The position numbers and the translations under genes were made by a program. Of a DNA stretch of 64,000 bases, positions 55,859 through 64,000 are shown piece by piece. The notes beneath the pieces are model-generated. The model worked only from the letters and a program-made list of their open reading frames with translations. It was not told the origin of the DNA and made no database searches. The stretch's first letter is position 1, and each line of letters opens with the position of its first letter. This DNA comes from Cryptomeria japonica (Eukaryota; Streptophyta; Pinopsida; Cupressales; Cupressaceae). The stretch lies in contig NC_081413.1 of assembly GCF_030272615.1 (NCBI RefSeq), positions 716,987,867-717,051,866 of the forward strand, read 5' to 3'.

Positions 55859-57268
55859 CCATGGACCAACACTGTGCATTTAATGCACATGTGATATCTC
55901 CTTAATCTTAAAGGAGATGTAGGACTTAGGAGGAGTTACACATTGACCATATCATTCACACCCTCAGTGGAAGAGGACATGTTAAAGGACAAGCTACTAC
56001 CAGTATAAAGGAAGGAAATGAGATGACAAGTGTGTGTAGTGTCTTCCTTGGCTACACACCTACAAATGAGAGATGGATCACTGCTACATGTGTCAATGGA
56101 TAGATAATTTGCAATTGGGATCAGAAGCAATTGATACAAGAAGACAGGAGTTAGAGAAAGATGCACCAATAGAGATGATGGATCGGGATAGGAAACCGAT
56201 ATGTGTTGTATGTTACCGGTATGGATACTAACCAATATTATAGGTTATGTAAGTCAATAAGGTCTAGGATCATTGCAATAACTCCGATTGCATGAATTGA
56301 AGTGATTATGTCTTAGGTGATATTGGAAAATACCTGAATGACATATGGTGGCCCCAGAGTAGATCATATATGCTTGCATCTTATGGGCTAACTAGTTTGA
56401 TATGTGGCATAATAGTGATGTGGTATGGCATTGTGTTCATATAAGATCATGTCATAAGATGTGATGGACGCTATGGAGCTAAAAGATCACCAATTAATCA
56501 CACATGCATAGCTCAATTGATATATGGTGCAGATTGGAGATCCACTTTAGAAACTAACAGACAAAGATGACCTGAGATCTATGGCTCAGGGGGAGCTCAC
56601 AACCATATTTTTTGATTTGTATTAGACAAGTTGGACACAGGGAGCGAAAGTGTTTGTGGATGTACTGGTATGATTGAGACTTTGGGATGTGCTCATCGAT
56701 CTGGGGTTGTGAGGTATTTCAATGTCTATCCAATTTGTACTTTATTGAAATCACAACTGGACCACCGGGAGTGTTGCCTGCAGTAAGGGAGAACTACTTG
56801 CATAGGAGGAGAACATACAATTGGTATAAGAGAAGATACAAATGGTATTAGTGTCAGATTCAACACTTGGTATCAGTAGTTTGGGGTCAGAATAACTTTT
56901 GCATATCAAGGGGAGATGATGCAGTCTGACCGGTAGGTAAGTTGTATTCACTAACACATGTTCCTTCAATTGGTATCAGACTTGTATATGCAATTGTTTG
57001 TATATGCATTTGGTGGATGAGCAATTAGTGTTAGTTGGTGTCTATGGCCTCCCTCTCAAATGTTTCTAGTTGAGAGGTTGTAGAGCATAGTGGTAAAAAG
57101 GAAAGAAGCAACCAGTAGAAAGGGGGAGAGATAACTTTTGCAATACCAATAGAAAAGGGGGAGAGAGAGATTGCTGTATACTAGATGTCAAGACCCTTTT
57201 CCATTTTTATCAAAGGGGGAGTAAGAATTTGTAGTATACCAGATACTACATGTGTTGACATCAATTCC
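55859..57268 (+). other. Copia-2 3' noncoding region with several polypurine-like tracts
   Basis: No pol-like frame. G-rich polypurine tracts of the type aagggggag occur at about 56588, 57116, 57154, 57211 and 57269, the last abutting the LTR. Short minus-strand frames here have no recognisable homology. Confidence 0.6.
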
Positions 57269-57280
57269 AAAGGGGGAGAT
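57269..57280 (+). other. Polypurine tract of Copia-2
   Basis: aaagggggagat immediately before TGTTGGCATT. The identical tract precedes the Copia-1 3' LTR at 60679-60690. Confidence 0.88.
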
Positions 57281-59887
57281 TGTTGGCATTATGTTGTCAT
57301 TGATGTCAACTGGTATGAGAGATTGATGAGGAATGCTATCATTGATGCATACCAAAAATGGTGTCATTGATGTCAACCAACATAGCATGTCACCGGTAAG
57401 GAAGAGAATGTCATCTAGCATAATGATCATTGGAGTCACCAGTACACAAGCTAGTGTTGGCTTGTGTTGAAGACATAAGGATTGGAGATTGGTATTGGAT
57501 AACAACTGGTAAGTGATATGTTGGCAGTACATTATTGCCAACCAGCAAGTGAGTAAGTAGAGTGAGATAATGAAGAAGTGGCATCCGATATGCTGTTGGA
57601 TGTTAAACATCAGGACTCCCATCGAATAAAGATGTAGTCACAAGATGATGAGAAGACTCACATAGAGTGTTCCCAACTGGATCATATGTGCCTGTTTCAA
57701 GGTATGCCTTCTCAAACAGGGAAGCCATATTGGTGCAGTGCCAGATGCAGATGACAAGGATCCACACCCACCGTTAAGTGGATCTTATCTCCCATTATGC
57801 ATGGAATGCATCTTAGTCCTCCAAGATAAGACAAAAGAGTAGATGGCATCTAGGTTAAAGGATCTCACCGGATGAATCGATGAAACACTAAGTTGCCTTA
57901 GGTGCATGAAATCAGAGATGTGCACCAGATCAGCAAGGGTAGACATGATGAGTTGCCAGTACAGAGAAGGAAGGATAGGTTTGTCACTTTGACAAACTAG
58001 TTGATAGGAGAATAGGTCTATTGATGAAGAAGGAAAAGTTGAAGTAGATGCAAATAGATGGAGATTGTTGAAGGTTGATGGCATGGTGTCATCAAGGTGG
58101 TTATTGGTAAGTATGTCCATCGGTAAAGCTGACAAGGTGCAGAAGTGAAAGGATCCCATCTATTGAAGATGTGCATCAGGTGGCTTGGCAAGTGTGATGA
58201 ATGGTAAGGGTGTTCTACTAGAAAAGCAACAAAGTGCAAGTTTGAAGGTAGACTAGTTAGGGTAGAATCGACCGGGTAAGAGAACCAGTAGATGAAACCG
58301 GTTTTGTGGTTGGTCAGTGATCTTGTCTGGACTGACATAGAAGACTTAGCAGAGGTGGATGCCAACTAAGATGACACATAGGAGACATGTTTCATGCATG
58401 TTGTGGTCGATGAAGTGTTCTCGGTGAGGTAGGTGGTGATTGGTCGACATTAATGTTGATTGCCTGAATCACGAGCCAAGAGCAGAAGGGTACGACTCGA
58501 GGCAGATCTAAGATCAGAGATCAGATTTGTTGGCATCATGATCGATGCAGTTTGTCTAGATACTAATCAGAGTCGATGAAGCTATTTGCATGATTGCTTC
58601 ATTGTGTTTGACAAGTTCAGGTTGTTGTATTTTCTAATTACAAAAAACACGTTCTGGACGCAGTGTGATTAGCCATGTTGGGTGATCAACTGTAGGTTTT
58701 CCATCTTTGAGAAGAGATCTAATTTGATTTGATTTGCCTCGTGATTGATGAAGGAACCCTAGCGCACCAAAAGTTTGAATTTAGTTATGGTGGGAAGGGA
58801 TAGTATAAATATGTAGATCAAAGATCAGATCTGTTGTTGCTATACAAGAGGGTGATGTCGGTCAGGTGAGAGAAGTATACAAGAAAAGGATTGATCAATT
58901 AGATTACTTGACTGTTAAACACTGAAGTGACTGAGTGTAGAAGAGACACAACTGGTGAGAGGGTTTAACAAAGGCTTAATCGGTACATTTTCAATAATCG
59001 GTAAAACTGCAAGTATACATCAGTGAAGACAACCGGTGGTGGTAGATCCAACACGAAGGTTGCTGAGAGTGAAGTGGTGGAGAGTGAGTGTTGAAAGAAA
59101 GCTGACAAACCATAAGCAGATCAAAAGGAGAAGAGATAGAGAGAACAAGGAACTGGTAACCAGTTGCAGAGATAGACAACCGGTAGAGTCTAAACCGGTG
59201 TATTCATAGTAGTAGGTGAATGTAAGTAGATAGAGAAAGTGAGAAGAAGAAAGGAGAAGACAAAAAAATGGCTGAGAATACAACAGAGGCAGAGTGATAG
59301 AAGGAAGAGGAGGAGTCAACGGTAAGGCAGAGGAGAAGTGAAACTGAAAGGGTGAAGTGTATGCAGTGGTTACAAGATTCACTTGTAATTAGATTATTAC
59401 TTTTGTATTTGATAATGCTCATTTTAGATCACTGAGTTGGAGCTTGGTGTAGGGGTTAGTGCCCTAATTCAGGGGTTGGTTCTCCTTGGGTTGGTACCCT
59501 AAAAGAAGGGATGGTGTTCCTTGGGTTGGTGCCCTAAAAGAAGGGGCGGTGTTCCTTGGGTTGGTGCCCTAAAAGAAGGGGTGGTGTTCCTTGGGTTGGT
59601 GCCCTAAATGTTGTAACCAATATTTCATTGCGAGGCTGGATTGGAGTAGTAGACTCCAACAACATTTCTTACTGAGGTTTTTTTTCCCATGTTGGGCTTT
59701 CCTCGTACATCCGGTGTTATGTGATGTTCCTTTTGTGTTTGGTTGCATTTGTGTCATCCTCCTATCTATCTGGTATGTTTACTTAGTGTTAGATCGACTA
59801 ACCGATACCCACACATTTATGATTAAAAGGTTAATATTTGGAAACCACTGATTCACCCCCCCTCTCAGTGGCATCTTGTGTTCAACA
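57281..59887 (+). repeat. 3' LTR of Copia-2 (2607 bp)
   Basis: TGTTGGCATT...TTCAACA. Contains motif TTGTCATTGATGTCAA at 57294-57309 and a 35-bp tandem array at 59488-59610 that the 5' LTR has only once. Open frames inside it are chance. Confidence 0.92.
59488..59610 (+). repeat. 35-bp tandem repeat, 3.5 copies, in the Copia-2 3' LTR only
   Basis: Unit gggttggtgccctaaaagaa followed by ggggYggtgttcctt; copies start at 59488, 59523, 59558 and 59593. The 5' LTR (about 53681-53705) has a single partial copy. Confidence 0.93.
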
Positions 59888-59892
59888 CTTAC

Positions 59893-60360
59893 ATTGATTT
59901 TGATTGGGTTGGTGATGTTGGTGACCAGAAGAGTACCTCTAGTGGTTCATTCTTTTTAGGTAAGAAATTGGTTTCATGGGCAAGTAAGAAACAAGATTTA
60001 GTTTCCCTATCTATTGCTAAAGCTGAATACATTGTTGCTGCTAGCAACTGTACTCAGGTAGTTTGGATGAAAAAAATGTTGAAGGATATCAGAGTTATCT
60101 ATGATGAACTTAATGTCATATATTATGATAATTCCAATGCTATTAATATGTCAAAGAACCGGGTGCAACATTCAAAGACTAAACATGTATCAATCAAGTA
60201 TCATTTCTTGAGAGAAAAAGCCAGTGAAGAGGAAGTCAAGCTAGAGTATGTGTCTACAAAGGAACAAATTGCTGATATTTTCAACAAGCCTTTGCCTGTA
60301 GATACATTTGTCTATTGTAGAGACAAGTTAGGGGTATCTACCCCTCCTGATGGGAACTAG
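59893..60360 (+). pseudogene. Copia-1 RNase H and C terminus
   Basis: Resumes the Copia-1 frame after Copia-2: IDFDWVGDVGDQKSTSSGSFFLG, LVSWASKKQ, LSIAKAEYIVAASNC, then STKEQIADIFNKPLP, all standard Copia RNase H and tail. It would degrade the RNA strand during reverse transcription. This segment is intact, but the STAEAEY-type motif reads SIAKAEY. It ends at TAG 60358-60360 (GVSTPPDGN). The M-F-N-T-Y read before 59893 belongs to the Copia-2 LTR and target duplication. Confidence 0.92.
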
Positions 60361-60690
60361 ATGCATTGAGTTGCATCAATCCGGTGGACTTCATAGTCTT
60401 ATCTTCTTGATCGGATTGATGAGCTTAAGCTGCTCCTCTGATGGAGTAGTCTAGTTGTGGTTCAGTTGAGTTGGTTGTAATCATGATTTGTTTATCTAAG
60501 GGGGAGATTTTGGTTTAATGTTTTGAGAACCTTTGTCATTGATGTCAAAGGGGGAGAGAAAGCATGTGAAAAACTGTCTTATCTGCCGTTGATGAGCTTG
60601 ATCTTAGGGGAGTTTGTTGGATATGTCTTATTTGTTTGCATTGATTGTTTTTCACATCCATATGTTGCCATCAATGCCAAAGGGGGAGAT
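60361..60690 (+). other. Copia-1 3' region with three polypurine-like tracts
   Basis: taagggggagat (about 60498), caaagggggaga (60545) and ccaaagggggagat (60677-60690, the functional one abutting the LTR). The middle tract follows TTGTCATTGATGTCAA at 60533-60548. Confidence 0.75.
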
Positions 60691-62028
60691 TGTTGGTCAT
60701 TGCTGCTGCTAGGATATGTTGTTGTCATTGATGTCAACATATTCTTGTGATTTATTGCTCTGATGGTTACAGATTGGTTTATTGGGATCATGGTTCGGTA
60801 TATGGATTATTTCTAGTATCATTATATCTTTCTGCATTGGTTTTAGTGATCCGAGAGCTTAATTGATCATATCATATGATTTGGTTTACAATTTGGTTCT
60901 TCTGATCAGTCCTTTGCAGAGTTCAGTATTTCCTCCGGTATATTCTGATGTGATCAGATCTGAGTTGTGATTTTGGGAGATTGTTTGGGATGTTCGTGTG
61001 TATCTTCATTTCATATGGTTTGTGTTTTGGTGCTCCGCAAGTTATCTTTCCTCGTGACAGTTGCTACTGTTTGAGTGTTCTTGAGTTTCAGATGTTGATC
61101 GACGAAGATTTGATAAATGGTGTTGGTACAATTGTTACAAATGACTCTAACGTGCTTGCTGGTATTTCCTAATTGTGTCCTATTTTTTTTGATGATCTAC
61201 ATTGATTGTTGTGCATGGTTTTAGTGTTTTGTTCATCTGGTGGTGCTGTTCATGCTATATGAGACCTATTTGGTGGTGTAGCATGTTGTGGTTGATCTTG
61301 GCGTGATTTATGACAGTGTTGCGTATTTGAGCATTTGGTTTAGGTCCATGTTATGTCGTGTGTATCCTTATATTGGTCCCATGGTTGATCTTTGTATTGT
61401 ATGATGTAATTTTGTAATTGTGAGTTGAGGGTTTGATCGAACTTGTTGTCAAGGTTGATGATCGATATATATAGATGGTATAGTCATGTAAATTTGGTAT
61501 CAGTGTGGTGTCTACATTATCATAGAATGGTAAAGGTGCAAACAAGTGAATACATCCTTTGAAAGTGTGATTGAGCAGAGCTTGGAGTGTTGCAGAGTAG
61601 ACAAATGTGCTTAACCAGAATTGTCATCAGGCATTTGTAGATGCTATTCTTTTAGTTCATTTGAGTCCAGATTGGTCTGAATATTTTGTAAGTCAATGGG
61701 ACTTCCTTGTGAGGTAGCAAACCTTCCCTGAGGGTTGTAGCCTTCCTGGTTATTGTAATTTGAGTAGTGAGCCTGAATGCATGTGCATTCCCCATTGTAA
61801 TATTTACACATACTACTGCAGAGTATCATCTAATTGTGGGTAGGTTCCCATCGTGGTTTCTCTTAACTGGGTTTTCCACATCAAAATCTCGGTGTTGTGT
61901 TTTGTGCTATCAATTTGCTTATCTTTATTGTTGTTGCAGTTAATCAGATTTGTGTTTGACGTTAAGTTTGTTAATCCGGTGAAAACTGATCCCCCCCTCT
62001 CAATTTTCCTTCATTGTTGTTGCCAACA
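60691..62028 (+). repeat. 3' LTR of Copia-1 (1338 bp)
   Basis: TGTTGGTCATTG...TTGCCAACA, followed by target duplication TGATT. It lacks the solo LTR found in the 5' copy. Motif TTGTCATTGATGTCAA at 60722-60737. Confidence 0.94.
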
Positions 62029-62033
62029 TGATT

Positions 62034-62975
62034 AGTATGCGAAATGAAGAGTTACACTTTTTAAAGGTTGAAGGAGATGTCTCTAAATGAAATTGCCTCT
62101 CTTGGGAAGATATAAATAGAGTGTTATGTGAGAGATGGAAAATGCGTTGAACAAGAGTTATATCATCTATACACAAACATATCCACACATATGAAAAACA
62201 AATTTTAAGAAGTATATATTTAGAATTTATGAAAGATTTAAATGCTATATTGTAAAATATTTATGAGCAACCTTATAGTAGATTTTTGAAAGACTTATGA
62301 GAAAGTTCATGAAGAAGTTATGAGAATGTGAAGAGTAATGCATATGCAATTGAAGAGAGGTATAAACAAATTTATTAAGGGGGTCTCATACAAGGTTAAA
62401 ATAAGTTTTTGGAGGAAAGTTATGAAGCATATTGGAGAGAGAGTTTTTGAGAAGACTTATATGATGTTTTTGAGAAAAAATATATGGTAGATTTGAGCAA
62501 ATATATGAAATGAGACATTTATGACTTATTCATGATAAATTTCAAGACAAAATTGCGAAGAGTGTTTTTAGAGGAGAATTTTGAGCGTAGTTGTGAATGA
62601 TTTTTTCAAGAAGACACAAAATTTGTTGTGTTGAGGTTGGTGCTTCCTATAGAGGTTGGTGTCTCTCGCTAATTTGGTGCTTAGTTATGGGGGGTAGTGC
62701 CTCGAGAAGGTTGGTGCCTATAAATTAAGGGGATTGGCGTCTCACTGGGTTGGTGCCTACAAAGTTTGTAAAGGGCAATTTATATAAGTAAGATCTTTGA
62801 CATGGTTTTCTATCATAAGAATTTCTACATAAATTGTTTGTTCTACTTGTGTTGCATAATTGTTAGATATTATGAATGATATTGTACAATTAATATTATT
62901 GTGATTGTCAAGTTGAAAAAACAAAAGATTATATTATATTGATTCAACCCTCTTAGTATAATTGTTTGTTCATCT
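62034..62975 (+). repeat. Right part of the older LTR that Copia-1 interrupted (tentative)
   Basis: A TATA box 'tataaatagag' lies at about 62110-62120. 'gttggtgcct' phrases at 62640-62760 recall the Copia-2 LTR, and 'gattcaaccctcttagta' near 62940-62958 looks like a Copia LTR end. The matching left part would be 25775-26353. No gene is supported. Confidence 0.4.
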
Positions 62976-63074
62976 TATCGATCTTCGATGTGGAAGCCAC
63001 TAGATAGGCTTCACACATGGGAAGGATTGAGGCGTGTGTTTTGGGGCCCAACCTTAAACCACACACTAAGCAAC
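62976..63074. other. Short unassigned spacer
   Basis: No feature recognised. Confidence 0.3.
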
Positions 63075-63374
63075 ATGCTAAGTCTAGAGAATGTTAGTCA
63101 ACTCTGTTGAGTGTTTAGAACTTTTAAGGCTAGAAGTGTATTCTTAGTGTGACCACACACATTAAGCAACATATTAAGCATAGAAAATGTCAATCAACTC
63201 TGAATGTTTAACACTTTTAAGCCTAGAAGTTTAATCTTAGTGTGTGTGATTTAAGTCGTCCTGTCAATATGCATATTATGCCTAGAGAATGTTAGTCAAC
63301 TTTGAGTGTTTAACACTTTTAAGCCTAGAAGTCAAAGCTTAGTGTGTGTGATTTAAGTGGTCTCGTCAATATGC
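63075..63374 (+). repeat. Three tandem units of about 100 bp
   Basis: Units 63075-63170, 63171-63272 and 63273-63374 share 'agagaatgttagtcaactYtg', 'tttaacacttttaagcctagaag' in parts, and 'cttagtgtg'. Units 2 and 3 are closest. Confidence 0.85.
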
Positions 63375-64000
63375 AGGATATTGTAGATTTGGAAATTGGT
63401 GGTGTGGGTCCTTTTCTAGATGGCAGATAGTGGTCGAAACTTACTCTTCCTTAATAATGGTCCACGGGTCCCATTTTTTATCTGAGATATCAGGGAGGAC
63501 ATAGATGCTTGACATGCCAAAGTGACTTACAACTTAGCTTTCCTGAAAGAGGTGGTGGGTGGTTTTATGCCACTTGTAGTGCCAATGGCCCTCAAATGGA
63601 CATATGGAGATGTGAGTGCAGAGTAAGGTGGGTGTCTCTTGCATTTTTTGGTTCATTTTTCTATATGTGCCTTTGCATTGTTATCCTCTTTTGTTGGGCT
63701 TGTTTTTGGCAGTGAAGAATTAGCGATGCACATGGGTGTGATGCCTTACCCACTTTTATAAAAAGGAAATATCCCTTATTAAATTTAGTATGTATTAATA
63801 AATTAAGAATATTATTTAAAAGTATTTTAAAAATCAAATATAAAAAATAGAGTAATGCTTATAAGAATTTGTAGATTTGAAAATATACTTAAAACTACTT
63901 AAAATATATGTATACTAATAAGCAAAGAAACCATATAATGCATAAAAAATAATAATATGAATGCTGTTTCAAAATCTATATATTCATGATAATTTTTTAT
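63375..64000. other. Unassigned right end of window
   Basis: A 68-codon frame at 63509-63715 ends in a hydrophobic stretch, but has no homology I recognise. From 63750 on the sequence is very AT-rich. Confidence 0.35.

Larger units (their letters stand above)
48722..59887 (+). mobile_element. Copia-2: gag-only, apparently non-autonomous Copia element
   Basis: Flanked by CTTAC (48717-48721 and 59888-59892) inside the Copia-1 RNase H coding sequence. LTRs are about 2.5-2.6 kb without later insertions. The internal region (53978-57280, 3.3 kb) has a good primer site, one long broken gag frame and a series of polypurine tracts, but no protease, integrase or reverse transcriptase that I can find in any frame. 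It therefore probably depended on a related autonomous element. Its LTRs have diverged noticeably and the 5' LTR has taken two further insertions. Confidence 0.9.
26359..62028 (+). mobile_element. Copia-1: Ty1/Copia element holding three nested insertions
   Basis: Flanked by TGATT at 26354-26358 and 62029-62033. Both LTRs run TGTTGGTCATTG...GCCAACA. Subtracting Gypsy-1, Copia-2, the solo LTR and their duplicated 5-mers leaves about 7.3 kb, normal for a Copia element. Gene order is gag, protease, integrase, reverse transcriptase, RNase H. Pol frames rejoin exactly across both large insertions (I-G-T|K-W-V-F at Gypsy-1; L-C-A-Y|I-D-F-D-W at Copia-2), so the element was already in place before them. 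The LTRs differ at roughly one base in ten over the first 165 bp, mostly transitions: an old, dead copy. Confidence 0.95.

Noticed and set aside
59488-59610. CRISPR-like look of regularly spaced repeats
   Set aside because: Units are directly tandem with no spacers, in a plant LTR.
63509-63715. 68-aa frame with C-rich part and hydrophobic tail, weakly zinc-finger-like
   Set aside because: Cys/His spacing fits no motif I know, and no start context or homologue is visible.

Overview
The window reads as intergenic DNA of a large-genome seed plant, most likely a gymnosperm (conifer-like; inferred from element types and nesting, not proven). I see one intact host-type gene, an intronless P-class pentatricopeptide repeat (PPR) gene at 18494-20881 (+). 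Almost everything else is retrotransposon sequence in several nested layers. No rRNA, tRNA, CRISPR or bacterial-type features are visible.

Layout. (1) 1-2565: a window-edge Gypsy LTR (family B) split by a Copia-type solo LTR (671-2183). (2) 2566-8337, minus strand: Gypsy-2, a decayed Ty3/Gypsy element with 5' LTR, primer-binding site, repeat-rich leader, a small leader ORF and a broken gag, but no pol. (3) About 8500-15935, minus strand: a dead L1-type LINE (ORF1, endonuclease, reverse transcriptase, 3' zinc-finger region) whose endonuclease is split by a solo LTR (12431-13563). (4) 16115-16695: a small TRIM-like LTR and a tRNA-derived SINE with clear 13-bp target duplications. (5) 17.8-22.1 kb: the PPR gene and flanks. 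(6) 22.6-26.3 kb: AT-rich sequence, a possible solo LTR and a 436-bp-period duplication. (7) 26359-62028: Copia-1, about 7.3 kb originally, now about 35.7 kb because Gypsy-1 (31781-47782), Copia-2 (48722-59887) and a solo LTR (27072-28271) inserted into it. (8) 62029-64000: old LTR-like sequence and a three-unit tandem repeat.

Stratigraphy. Each major insertion has 5-bp target duplications (Copia-1 TGATT; Gypsy-1 GGTAC; Copia-2 CTTAC; solo LTR CGTAT/CATAT). Removing the inserts rejoins the Copia-1 pol reading frame at both breaks. Gypsy-1 is the youngest: its 1.8-kb LTRs differ at only about five substitutions and one indel by eye. Copia-1 and Copia-2 LTRs are much more diverged.

Most interesting content. 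Gypsy-1 is a Tat-like element with a G-patch-like segment between protease and reverse transcriptase, a degenerate first RNase H followed by a second archaeal-type RNase H, and a tRNA-Trp-type primer site. It encodes a small leader protein upstream of gag, and a recognisable homologue lies in the same place in diverged Gypsy-2. Its gag-pol is one frame interrupted by exactly three stop codons. Copia-2 is a gag-only, apparently non-autonomous element with 2.6-kb LTRs and several polypurine tracts. A 16-bp motif, TTGTCATTGATGTCAA, recurs near the start of several unrelated Copia-type LTRs.
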